From Micromonospora sp. DSM 45708 (lineage in GTDB: Bacteria; Actinomycetota; Actinomycetes; Mycobacteriales; Micromonosporaceae), in contig NZ_CP154796.1 of the NCBI RefSeq assembly GCF_039566955.1, positions 2,852,001-2,916,000 on the forward strand: a DNA stretch of 64,000 nt. Direction: 5' to 3'. The position numbers and the translations under genes are program-made. Within the stretch, counting starts at the first letter, position 1, and each line of letters opens with the position of its first letter. The notes beneath the pieces are model-generated. The model had not been told where the DNA came from. It worked only from the letters and a program-made list of their open reading frames with translations, and did not search any database. This document shows, one piece after another, positions 18,672 through 26,516 of this stretch.

Positions 18672-19601
18672 GTGCGGACCAAACAGGAGCTGTCGACGGC
18701 GATCCGGGAACGACGGCGGGCGGCGCTGGTGGTCAACGCCCACTCCCGCCGGGGCCGCCGGCTCTACGACACCGTCCACGCGCGGCTGCGCGCGGCCGGG
18801 TTCACGCTGCTCGGCGCGTACCCGGTGGACCGGCCCGGCGAGCTGGACCGGGTGCTCGCCGAGGCCGCCGACCTCGGCCCGGACCTGCTGGTCACCGGCG
18901 GCGGCGACGGTACGGTCGGCGCGGCGGCCCGGCTGCTCGCCCACCGGGACGTCGCCCTGGGCCTGCTGCCGTTGGGCACCACCAACAACTTCGCCCGCAC
19001 CGTCGGCGTCCCGCTCGACCTCGACGCGGCGATCGCCGTGCTCACCGGCGGCAAGGTCATCGACGTCGACCTCGGCCTGATCGGCGACACCCGGTTCACC
19101 AACCACGTCGGGATCGGGCTGTCGGCCGACATCATGCTGGCCGCGCCGCCCCGGCTGAAGCGCGCCGTGGGCCGGCTCGCGTATCCGCTGACCGCGCTGG
19201 GGCTGCTGACCCGGCACCACCCGCTGCGCGTGACGGTGCGCGCCGAGGGCCGGGATCACGCGTTCCGCACCCACCAGGTGTACGTGGCCAACGGCGGCTT
19301 CCACGCCGGCCGGCCGATCACCGCCGACGCCAACGCCGACGACCGGCTGCTGGTCGCGTACCCGGTCGGCGGGCCGAGCCGGCGCGGGCTGCTGCGCGAG
19401 ACGGCCCGCAACGCGGCGGCCGGCCGCCGCCGCACGCTGCGCGACGAGCCGTTCCTGGCCGTGCGCCAACTGTGGCTGGAGACCGACCCGCCGGCCCGGA
19501 TCGAGGTCGACGGCGAGCCGTACGGGCGGACGCCGGTGCGCATCGGCCTCGACCCGAACGCGTTGCGGCTGATGGCGCCCGCCGACAGCCCGGACCGCTG
19601 A
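18672..19601 (+). CDS. diacylglycerol/lipid kinase family protein (DagK-like)
   Basis: A 309-residue enzyme with the catalytic DAGK domain: NAHSRRGRR phosphate-binding loop, the GGGDGT nucleotide motif and GLLPLGTTNNFART. The C-terminal half has the beta-sandwich of YegS/DgkB-type kinases. It transfers a phosphate from ATP to a lipid hydroxyl at the membrane face; diacylglycerol is likely but unproven. TAGGGT (18659-18664), whose TAG is the stop of the preceding gene, ends seven bases before the GTG start, so it may be transcribed leaderlessly on its own. Confidence 0.85.
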   Translation: MRTKQELSTAIRERRRAALVVNAHSRRGRRLYDTVHARLRAAGFTLLGAYPVDRPGELDRVLAEAADLGPDLLVTGGGDGTVGAAARLLAHRDVALGLLPLGTTNNFARTVGVPLDLDAAIAVLTGGKVIDVDLGLIGDTRFTNHVGIGLSADIMLAAPPRLKRAVGRLAYPLTALGLLTRHHPLRVTVRAEGRDHAFRTHQVYVANGGFHAGRPITADANADDRLLVAYPVGGPSRRGLLRETARNAAAGRRRTLRDEPFLAVRQLWLETDPPARIEVDGEPYGRTPVRIGLDPNALRLMAPADSPDR

Positions 19602-19610
19602 CCGGTCCGG

Positions 19611-19638
19611 CCCCCGGGCTCGACGTGCCGGCCGGGGG
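19611..19638 (+). terminator. hairpin after the lipid kinase gene
   Basis: CCCCCGG (19611-19617) pairs with CCGGGGG (19632-19638) across a 14-base loop. It lies between two same-strand genes and suggests separate transcripts. Confidence 0.45.
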
Positions 19639-19686
19639 CGCCGGGAGTAGCGTGCGACGCGGAAACCGCAGCGAGGAGGTTCGACC

Positions 19687-20439
19687 GTGCAGCCGACGAT
19701 CGTGGACGTGCCCACCCCCGACGGGACGGCGGACGCCTACCTGCTCCGGCCGGACTCCGGCGGGCCGTTCCCGGGCGTGCTGCTGTTCATGGACGCGTTC
19801 GGGCTGCGGCCCCGGCTGGCCGAGATGGCCGCGACCATCGCCGACCGGGGATACGTGGTGCTGGTGCCCAACCTGTTCCACCGCGCCGGCCCCGCCGCGC
19901 CGGTCGACACGTCCGCGCTGACCGACGACAGCCGGCGCCTCGAGCTGTTCGGGCGGCTCGGCCCGCTGATGGCCGCGCTGACGCCGGACGTGGTGGCCCG
20001 GGACACCGCCGCCTACCTCGACTTCCTCGCCGCCCAGCCGGATGTCGCGCCCGGCCCGGCGGCGATCACCGGCTACTGCATGGGCGGCACGAACGCGCTG
20101 CGGGCCATCGAGGCCCACCCGGACCGGATCGCCGCGGTGGCCGCCTTCCACGCCGGTCACGTGGTCAGCGACGCGCCCGACAGCCCGCACCGGGGCGTCG
20201 GCGCGGTGACCGGCGAACTCTACTTCGGTCACGCCGACCAGGACGCGTCGATGACCGCCGAGCAGATCGCGACGCTGGAGCAGGCGCTGGACGCGGCCGG
20301 CGTCACCTACCGCTCGGAGGTCTACCGGGGCGCCCGCCACGGCTACACGCAGGCGGACACGCCGATGTACGACGAGCAGGCCACCGAGCGGCACTGGGCG
20401 GCGCTGTTCGACCTGCTCGACCGCACGTTCGCGGGCTGA
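19687..20439 (+). CDS. dienelactone hydrolase family protein
   Basis: A 250-residue alpha/beta hydrolase. The nucleophile elbow is GYCMGG (Cys nucleophile as in true dienelactone hydrolases), with an acidic residue in FGHADQDAS and the catalytic His in GARHGY. The family opens lactone rings in aromatic catabolism, but many members act on other esters, and no catechol genes are nearby. GAGGAGG lies eight bases before the GTG start. Cytoplasmic, no signal peptide. Confidence 0.85.
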   Translation: MQPTIVDVPTPDGTADAYLLRPDSGGPFPGVLLFMDAFGLRPRLAEMAATIADRGYVVLVPNLFHRAGPAAPVDTSALTDDSRRLELFGRLGPLMAALTPDVVARDTAAYLDFLAAQPDVAPGPAAITGYCMGGTNALRAIEAHPDRIAAVAAFHAGHVVSDAPDSPHRGVGAVTGELYFGHADQDASMTAEQIATLEQALDAAGVTYRSEVYRGARHGYTQADTPMYDEQATERHWAALFDLLDRTFAG

Positions 20440-20470
20440 CCCGCCGGGCCGGCGCGGCGACAATGGTGCG

Positions 20471-21097
20471 GTGGAGACCGAGCTGCTGCCGATGATCGCC
20501 GCCGAGCGGCGCCGCACGGCCGACCTGATCGACTCGCTCACCCCGGCCCAGTTGGACACGCCCAGCCTGTGCCGCGCGTGGACCGTCCGGGAGGTCGCCG
20601 GTCACCTGGCGTCGCCGCTGGTCGGCACGCCGTGGCGGCTGCTGCCGCTGCTGGTGGGCGCCGGGTTCCGGCCGCACCTGGCGAACGCGCGACTGGCCCG
20701 GCAGGTGGCCCGGCGACCGCCCGCCGAGCTGGCCGCCGCGCTGCGTGAGCACGCCGACCACCGGTTCCGCCTGCCGGTGGTCGGCTGGCCCGGCCAGCTC
20801 ACCGGTCTTCAGGTGCACGGGCAGGACATGCGCCGTCCGCTCGGCCTCCCCGCCGACCTGGACCCGGAGCGGCTGCGGATCTCGCTGGACTTCCTCACCG
20901 GCGGCCGGGCGGTCGGGTTCGTCGACCGTCGTCGGGTCGCCGGGCTGCGGGTCGAGGCGACCGACCTGGGCTGGTCGGCCGGGGACGGGCCGGTGGTGCG
21001 GGGCACCGGGGCCGCGTTGCTGCTCGCGCTGACCGGCCGCCGGGTGGCGCTGGCCGACCTCACCGGGGACGGCGTGGCGCGGCTCGCCGCACGCTGA
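20471..21097 (+). CDS. maleylpyruvate isomerase/mycothiol-dependent enzyme family (DinB_2 fold)
   Basis: A 208-residue protein with an N-terminal four-helix DinB-like bundle (RRRTADLIDSLTPAQL, WTVREVAGHLASPL) and the LQVHGQDMRRPLG segment whose His helps form the metal site. Homologues use mycothiol, the actinobacterial thiol, for isomerisation or detoxification. The true substrate is unknown. A GACAAT hexamer (20459-20464) ends six bases before the GTG start. Confidence 0.8.
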   Translation: METELLPMIAAERRRTADLIDSLTPAQLDTPSLCRAWTVREVAGHLASPLVGTPWRLLPLLVGAGFRPHLANARLARQVARRPPAELAAALREHADHRFRLPVVGWPGQLTGLQVHGQDMRRPLGLPADLDPERLRISLDFLTGGRAVGFVDRRRVAGLRVEATDLGWSAGDGPVVRGTGAALLLALTGRRVALADLTGDGVARLAAR

Positions 21098-21180
21098 CCG
21101 GCCGCCGACGGCGCGTCCACAGGCCACCGGCGCGCAACTGGCACCTGCCAACCCCGTCCCCGGCTGGCTAGCGTCGGCCC

Positions 21181-21894
21181 ATGGACGCCGACCACACCGC
21201 CCCGGCGGGTCGCTTCGCCGCGCTGACCACCGCCCACGTCGCCGACGCCTGCCTGCGGGCCGGCGTCGCGGTCCGTTGCGCCCCGGCCGCCGTACGCCCG
21301 GTGCTGGCCGGGCGGCGACTGGCCGGACGGGTCCGGCCGGCCCGGCACACCGGCAGCGTCGACGTCTTCCTGGAGGCCATCGACCGCGCGGCCCCGGGGG
21401 ACGTGCTGGTGGTCGACGACGACGGTCGCACCGACCGGGCCTGTGTCGGGGACCTGGTGGCGTGGGAGGCGCGGGCCGCCGGCCTGGCCGGCCTCGTCGT
21501 GTGGGGCGCGCACCGGGACACCGCGGACCTCACCGCCGTCGGGCTGCCCGTGTTCAGCCTCGGTGCCACTCCGACCGGGCCGCTGGAGCTGGACCCACGA
21601 CCGGCCGGCGCGCTGGACGCGGCGCGCGTCGGGCCGTGGACGGTCGGCGCCGGTGACCTGGTCCTGGCCGACGACGACGGCGTGCTCTTCGTGCCGGCCG
21701 ACCGGGCCGGGGAGCTGTTCGACCTGGCCGGGTCCATCCGGGACACCGAGCGGCGGCAGGCCGACCGGATCCGGGCCGGCCGGTCGCTGCGGGCGCAGGT
21801 CGGGTTCGGCGACTACCTGACCGCCCGCGCGGCGGACCCGACGCTGACGTTCCGGGCACACCTGCGGGCGGTCGGCGGCGCGATCGAGGAGTGA
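21181..21894 (+). CDS. RraA/HMG-aldolase-like family protein
   Basis: A 237-residue protein with the RraA fold: TTAHVADACLRAG at the start, GDVLVVDDDG, GDLVAWEARAAGLAGLVVWGAHRD, and a C-terminal DDDGVLFVP block. In the aldolase branch the Gly-rich and Arg-Asp motif binds a divalent metal and pyruvate moiety; other members regulate RNase E or are annotated as dimethylmenaquinone methyltransferase. The first activity seems more likely but is not proven. TAGCGT (21169-21174) ends six bases before the ATG: leaderless. Confidence 0.78.
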   Translation: MDADHTAPAGRFAALTTAHVADACLRAGVAVRCAPAAVRPVLAGRRLAGRVRPARHTGSVDVFLEAIDRAAPGDVLVVDDDGRTDRACVGDLVAWEARAAGLAGLVVWGAHRDTADLTAVGLPVFSLGATPTGPLELDPRPAGALDAARVGPWTVGAGDLVLADDDGVLFVPADRAGELFDLAGSIRDTERRQADRIRAGRSLRAQVGFGDYLTARAADPTLTFRAHLRAVGGAIEE

Positions 21895-21897
21895 GGC

Positions 21898-22524
21898 TCA
21901 GCCGCCGCGCGCCCACAGCGCCAGGCGGACCCGGTTGGGGCTGTCGGTCTTCGCCATCAGGCTGGTGATGTGGGTTTTCACCGTGGTCACGCCGATGTGT
22001 AGCCGCTCCGCGATCTCGGTGTTGGCCAGCCCCTCCGCGACCAGGTCGAGCACGTCCTGCTCACGGGCGGTCAGCCCGGCCGCCCGTCGGGGCGTGCCGG
22101 CTCGGGCGCGCACGGCCCGCTGCACCAGCCGGCGCAGCACCTCGGGGCTGAACGGGCTGTCCCCGGCGGCGGCCCGGCGGAGGCCGTCGAGCAGGTCGGC
22201 CGGGGGCGCGTCCTTGAGCAGGAAGCCGCAGGCGCCGGCGGTCAGCGCCGGATAGAGGTGGTCGTCGTCGCCGAACGTGGTGAGCACCATGATCCGGGTG
22301 GCGGGCCGGTCGGCGAGGATCCGGCTGGTCGCGGTGATCCCGTCGACGCCGGGCATCCGCAGGTCCATGACCACCACGTCCGGCCGCAGCCGGGCGGCGG
22401 CGGCGATCGCGTCGCGGCCGTTGTCGACCTCGCCGACGACCTCGAGGTCGGGTTGGGCGTCGCAGAGCATCCGCAGGCCGGCCCGGATCAGGTGCTGGTC
22501 GTCGGCCAGCAGCACGCGGATCAC
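21898..22524 (-). CDS. NarL/FixJ-type response regulator
   Basis: A 208-residue receiver plus LuxR-type helix-turn-helix protein: LLADDQHL acidic pocket, phospho-Asp in VVVMDLRMPG, FLLKDAP with conserved Lys, and LTAREQDVLDLVAEGLAN in the DNA-binding domain. GTG at 22524 overlaps the stop of the kinase gene by four bases, as in the pair at 14.9 kb. It is probably the last gene of a four-gene unit with two membrane proteins and the kinase. Confidence 0.88.
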   Translation of the reverse strand: MIRVLLADDQHLIRAGLRMLCDAQPDLEVVGEVDNGRDAIAAAARLRPDVVVMDLRMPGVDGITATSRILADRPATRIMVLTTFGDDDHLYPALTAGACGFLLKDAPPADLLDGLRRAAAGDSPFSPEVLRRLVQRAVRARAGTPRRAAGLTAREQDVLDLVAEGLANTEIAERLHIGVTTVKTHITSLMAKTDSPNRVRLALWARGG

Positions 22525-23741
22525 GCCGGCTCCGGCGCCGACTCCGGCGCCACCCGGTCGGGCCGGGCCGGTACGCCGCCCGGCGGCAGCACCGTCCGCA
22601 CCCGCCAACCGTCGCCGGTCGGCCCGGCCTCCAGCCGCCCGCCGAGCACCTCGACCCGTTCCCGCATCCCGACGATGCCGTGGCCGCCGCCGACCGGCAC
22701 CACGGCCGGCGCCGCGCCGCGCCCGTCGTCGGAGACCGCCCAGTGCACCGCCCCGTCGACCACCGACACGGTCAGCCGGGCCCGGGCCGTCGTGCCCGCG
22801 TGTTTCGCGACGTTCGTCAACGCCTCCTGGGTCAGCCGCAGCACCGCCTGGCCGCGGACCGCGTCCACTGTGCCGATCGCCGGGTCCACGTCGGCCTCCA
22901 CGGTGACCCCGGCCTGCCGGGCCCGGTCCACCGCCACGCCGAGCGCCGCCGGCAGCGCCGCCGGCTCGATCGCGGTCAGCGCCGCGTCACCGCGGACGCC
23001 GTCCGGGTCGCGCAGCACCGCGACCAGCCGGCGCAGGTCGGTCAGCGCGGCCGTGCCGGTGCGGTGCACGTCGTCGAAGACCGGGCCGACCCGCGGGTCG
23101 AGGTCCGGCAGCACGTGCCGGGCCACCCCGATCCGCAGCACCATCGACGCGACGTGGTGGGCGATCACGTCGTGCAGCTCCCGGGCGATCGCGGCCCGCT
23201 CGTCGGCGCGCGCGGCCCGGCTCTCCGACTCGCGCCGCCGCTGCTCCGCCACGGCCCGTTCCTCGGCCTGCCGGCCGAGTTCCCGGGTGGTCCGCACGAC
23301 CAGGCCGAGCAGTAACGGGAGCCCGACGGTGACGGCGAGGCCGAGCAGGCCGGCGAGCGCCTGCCGGAGCGGGTCGCCGATCAGGTCGGTCAGTTCGACG
23401 GCGGCCAGCAGCCCGGCGGCCTGCCAGAACGTGCGGGGCCGCGTGGCCCGCATGGTCAGCTCCAGCAGCGCCCAGCTCGCCCCGACCTGGTTGATCATCA
23501 CGTCGTCGACAAGCGGGAACGCGACCGCCAGCAGGGCCGACTGGAGCAGCAGGTTCAGCAGTGGCCGGCGATGACACAGCAGCGCCAGGGCGAACGCGCC
23601 GAGCGCGAGGATCCACTGCGTCGCCGTCGCCCCGGGCCGGCCGTGCACACCGACCACCAGGTAGCCGACGCCGGCGAGATTCAGCAGCAGTCGCCGCGCG
23701 AGCGTGTCACTTGCGTCGAGCAGCCGACCCACCCAGCCCAC
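22521..23741 (-). CDS. sensor histidine kinase, HisKA_3 type
   Basis: A 406-residue kinase with an N-terminal membrane region of about five or six segments (20-155), a coiled stretch rich in Arg/Glu, the DHp motif ERAAIARELHDVIAHHV and a HATPase domain (N-box NVAKHAGTT, G-box DDGRG and GGGHGIVGM). It has no large extracellular loop, so it probably senses a membrane state or uses the upstream membrane proteins. TAGGCT on the minus strand (23748-23753) ends six bases before GTG, so it can also be transcribed from within the preceding gene. Confidence 0.88.
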   Translation of the reverse strand: MGWVGRLLDASDTLARRLLLNLAGVGYLVVGVHGRPGATATQWILALGAFALALLCHRRPLLNLLLQSALLAVAFPLVDDVMINQVGASWALLELTMRATRPRTFWQAAGLLAAVELTDLIGDPLRQALAGLLGLAVTVGLPLLLGLVVRTTRELGRQAEERAVAEQRRRESESRAARADERAAIARELHDVIAHHVASMVLRIGVARHVLPDLDPRVGPVFDDVHRTGTAALTDLRRLVAVLRDPDGVRGDAALTAIEPAALPAALGVAVDRARQAGVTVEADVDPAIGTVDAVRGQAVLRLTQEALTNVAKHAGTTARARLTVSVVDGAVHWAVSDDGRGAAPAVVPVGGGHGIVGMRERVEVLGGRLEAGPTGDGWRVRTVLPPGGVPARPDRVAPESAPEPA

Positions 23742-23750
23742 GACGTCAGC

Positions 23751-24203
23751 CTAGGCAACCGGCGCGGCCGGGGCCACCACCACGGTCCGCCGCCGCCACC
23801 CGGCCCGCAGTCCGAGGTGGACGGCCAGCCCGAGCGGGCCCAGCAGGATGGTGAGCACCAGCACCGGCGCGGTGAGCAGCGCCGGGATGCCCCGCTCCCG
23901 GCCGTCGCGCCAGATCCACCGCCCGACGAACAGATCGAAGCCGATCATGTGGGCCCAGGCCGCCGCCGCCCCGTCGTCGGTGCCGAGCAGGTCCCGCACG
24001 CCGTCCAGCGTGGGCACGGCCACCACCGGCAGCACCGTGCCGAGCGCCGGTAGCACCAGGATCGCGTAGACCAGCAGGACCGGTGCCACGATGAACGGCG
24101 AGTCGACGATCCGCGCGGTCCACGACCAGCGGGGGGCCACGATCATCAGCGCCCAGAACGGCGCGGCGAGGGCGAACGTCAGCCCGAACAGCGTGGCGGT
24201 CAT
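23751..24203 (-). CDS. ABA4-like (DUF4281) membrane protein
   Basis: A 150-residue protein with four hydrophobic segments and the AWAHMIGFDLFVGRWI motif of the ABA4-like family, named after a plant neoxanthin-synthesis factor. Bacterial functions are unknown. ATGA overlap with the upstream gene shows tight coupling, and the stop codon overlaps the -10 of the kinase gene. A link to carotenoids is only suggestive: the lycopene cyclase lies 23 kb away. Confidence 0.75.
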   Translation of the reverse strand: MTATLFGLTFALAAPFWALMIVAPRWSWTARIVDSPFIVAPVLLVYAILVLPALGTVLPVVAVPTLDGVRDLLGTDDGAAAAWAHMIGFDLFVGRWIWRDGRERGIPALLTAPVLVLTILLGPLGLAVHLGLRAGWRRRTVVVAPAAPVA

Positions 24204-25132
24204 CCGGCCAGCACCACCGTGGCGTGGCCCGACCGGCGGGCCAGGACCAGGAGGGTGGCCGTCGCGGTGGCGGCCACCAGCACCGCCGCCGCGATCAGGG
24301 TGAGTTCGTCCGGCCGCAGCAGCGGCTGCCCGCGTAACGCCTGTGCGGTGGCCAGCAGCGTCACCCCGGCGTAGGCGAACCCGCCGACGAGCACCAGCCG
24401 GGCCCGGGCCAGCTCGTCCAGGCGGGTGCCGAGGAACCGGTCGAGCAGGATCGCCAGCAACGGCAGCGCCTGCAACGCGTGCAGCCCGATGAAGTGACCG
24501 ACCCGCAGGTCGCCGCCGGTGGTGCTCCAGCCGACCACCGGCAGCCCCGGGCCGCCGTCCGGCACGCCGACGCTGTGTGCCCCGGTGATGCCGGCGGGCG
24601 TGCCGTCCGGCTGCTGCGTCAGCATCGGGAACGCGACAAGCATGCCGAGCAGCGACACCGCGAGCCCGGCCCGGATCGCGTACCCGCCGGCGCGGTCCGG
24701 CAGGGGCCGGCGCAGCAGGACGACCGCGAGCACGACCTGGGCCAGGAACAGCACCATGACCGCCGTGCCCATGACGTTGTACAGCGCCGCGTCGAGCGGC
24801 GTGCTGACGTTGAAGTGGCTGGTGGTGCCGCGCACCACCTGGACGACGATGAGGGCGGTCTCCAGCACCGCGGCGGCCACGATCACGGTGACCGCCCGTT
24901 CGGCGAGCCGGCTGCGTCGGGGCAGCAGGGAGAGCATCCAGGCCAGGGTGCCGCCGTAGACCGCGAGTGAGACCGCGAACTTCAGCGGCTTGAGCCAGAC
25001 GGGCGCGCCGGTGAGCACCCGGGGATCGACGACGACGCCGATCGCGGCGACGACGGTCAGCGCCGCCATCGCGGACACGAGGAGCATCAGTGGGCGGTAG
25101 CATCCGGCCGCCCGGTTCCGCACGGTAGTCAT
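24200..25132 (-). CDS. multi-pass membrane protein of unknown function
   Basis: A 310-residue protein with about eight hydrophobic segments, first gene of the unit with the ABA4-like protein and the kinase/regulator pair. Visible features are APVWLKPLKFAVS in the first third and GHFIGLHALQALPLL in the second half, where histidines lie within membrane segments and could bind haem or metal; this is speculation. The ATG start at 25132 has no strong Shine-Dalgarno. I do not recognise the family. Confidence 0.65.
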   Translation of the reverse strand: MTTVRNRAAGCYRPLMLLVSAMAALTVVAAIGVVVDPRVLTGAPVWLKPLKFAVSLAVYGGTLAWMLSLLPRRSRLAERAVTVIVAAAVLETALIVVQVVRGTTSHFNVSTPLDAALYNVMGTAVMVLFLAQVVLAVVLLRRPLPDRAGGYAIRAGLAVSLLGMLVAFPMLTQQPDGTPAGITGAHSVGVPDGGPGLPVVGWSTTGGDLRVGHFIGLHALQALPLLAILLDRFLGTRLDELARARLVLVGGFAYAGVTLLATAQALRGQPLLRPDELTLIAAAVLVAATATATLLVLARRSGHATVVLAG

Positions 25133-25233
25133 GCCTGTAGATGCTCGCGGCCGGCGACCGTGCTCGCGCCCGACCGGGGGTCGCGGTTGCGGCCACCGGT
25201 CCGAGCCGCGTCTCCTCCCGGGGGAGGAGACGG

Positions 25234-26421
25234 TCAGTCGGGCAGTAGGGGCATCTCCACGCCCGGGTCACGGCCGAGCAGCACCCCACGGGTCAGCGCC
25301 CGTGAGCCGAAGCGGTCCCGGACGGCGTCGACGGCGGCGTCCAGCGCCGGCCCCGGCTCGGCGGGGAACGGCAGGGTGAGCTGGGTGTGCCCGGTGTCGA
25401 GATTGCCCAGCGAGACGCCGAGCAGCGTGATGCCGCGCTGCTCGATCTGCGGCAACGCGGCGCGCAGCAGCGCCCGGGCGGTGGCCCGCAGCGGGGCGGT
25501 CTGCGCGGTCGGCTTGTCCAGCGTGTGCGACCGGGTGGCCCGGGTGTAGTCGGCGAAGCGCAGCCGCAGCGTCACCGTGCGGCCGGTGCGCCGGGCGTCG
25601 CGCATCCGCCCGGTCACGCGGTCGACCAGGCCGGCCAGGACCGCGTCCAGCTCGGCGGGGGAGTGCGGCTCGCGGCTCAGCGCGTGCTGTGCGCCCATCG
25701 AGGAGCGGCGGCGGCCCACCTGCACCGCGCGCGGGTCGCGGTTGTGGGCGAGGGCGTGCAGGTGGCGACCGGCGCCGCCGCCGAGCAGCGACACCAGGGC
25801 CGGCTCGTCGAGCCGGGCCACCTGCCCGACCGTGCGGAGGCCGCGCTCGCGCAGCTTCGCGGCGGTGACCGGGCCGACGCCCCACAGCCGCTCGACCGGC
25901 AACGGGTGCAGGAAGGCCAGCTCCCGCCCCGGCTCGACGACCAGCAGGCCGTCCGGCTTGGCCACCCCGCTGGCCACCTTGGCCAGGAACTTCGTCCGGG
26001 CCACGCCGACCGTGATCGGCAGGCCGACCTGGCGGCGGACCCGGTCGCGCAGCTCGGCCGCGATGCCGGCGGGTGGCCCGACCAGTCGCCGCAGCCCGCC
26101 GACGTCGAGGAACGCCTCGTCGATGCTGATGCCCTCGACCAGCGGGGTGGTCTGCCGGAAGATCTCGAACACGGCGCGGCTGGCGGTCGTGTACGCGGCC
26201 ATCCGGGGCGGCACCACGATCGCGTCGGGGCAGAGCCGCCGCGCCTGCCGGCCGCCCATGGCGCTGTGCACGCCCCGCGCCTTCGCCTCGTAGCTGCACG
26301 CGAGCACCACGCCGCCGCCGACGATCACCGGCCGGCCGCGCAGCCGGGGGTCGTCGCGTTGCTCGACCGAGGCGTAGAACGCGTCCAGGTCGGCATGCAG
26401 GATGGTGGCCTCGCCCGACAC
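25234..26421 (-). CDS. dinB: DNA polymerase IV (Y-family)
   Basis: A 395-residue translesion polymerase. The catalytic carboxylates are in HADLDAFYASVEQ at the N-terminus and SIDEAFLDVG near residue 105; the thumb has the WGVGPVTAAKLRERG helix-hairpin-helix, and the little-finger domain follows. A C-terminal LTLPFPAEP stretch is compatible with a sliding-clamp-binding motif. It copies past lesions with low fidelity. GTG at 26421 is chosen; a weak GAAGAT hexamer ends six bases upstream. A near-perfect LexA box lies 10 bases before the start, which indicates SOS induction. Confidence 0.92.
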   Translation of the reverse strand: MSGEATILHADLDAFYASVEQRDDPRLRGRPVIVGGGVVLACSYEAKARGVHSAMGGRQARRLCPDAIVVPPRMAAYTTASRAVFEIFRQTTPLVEGISIDEAFLDVGGLRRLVGPPAGIAAELRDRVRRQVGLPITVGVARTKFLAKVASGVAKPDGLLVVEPGRELAFLHPLPVERLWGVGPVTAAKLRERGLRTVGQVARLDEPALVSLLGGGAGRHLHALAHNRDPRAVQVGRRRSSMGAQHALSREPHSPAELDAVLAGLVDRVTGRMRDARRTGRTVTLRLRFADYTRATRSHTLDKPTAQTAPLRATARALLRAALPQIEQRGITLLGVSLGNLDTGHTQLTLPFPAEPGPALDAAVDAVRDRFGSRALTRGVLLGRDPGVEMPLLPD

Positions 26422-26431
26422 CCGACCATCT

Positions 26432-26447
26432 TCGCACACCTGTTCGA
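26432..26447 (-). promoter_or_regulatory. LexA (SOS) box upstream of dinB
   Basis: Read on the minus strand it is TCGAAC-AGGT-GTGCGA, matching the actinobacterial/Gram-positive LexA palindrome TCGAAC-N4-GTTCGA at 11 of 12 positions. It lies against the putative promoter of dinB, in the position expected for repression. Confidence 0.75.
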
Positions 26448-26470
26448 CGGATGGGTGCTGACCTGCGCGG

Positions 26471-26512
26471 AAAAGGTGGCCGGCCGGCGGAGGGTCCCGC
26501 CGGCCGGCCACC
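26471..26512 (-). terminator. intrinsic terminator of the acylase gene
   Basis: Sixteen-base perfect arms (26475-26490 and 26497-26512) with a six-base loop. On the minus strand it begins four bases after the acylase stop and is followed by TTTT, one of few terminators here with a T-run. Confidence 0.85.
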
Positions 26513-26516
26513 GTGC

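Noticed and set aside
23751..25289. Single 512-codon frame covering the ABA4-like gene
   Set aside because: Its first two thirds are an Arg/Gly/Pro-rich shadow of the 24200-25132 membrane gene; only the end is the true ABA4-like protein.
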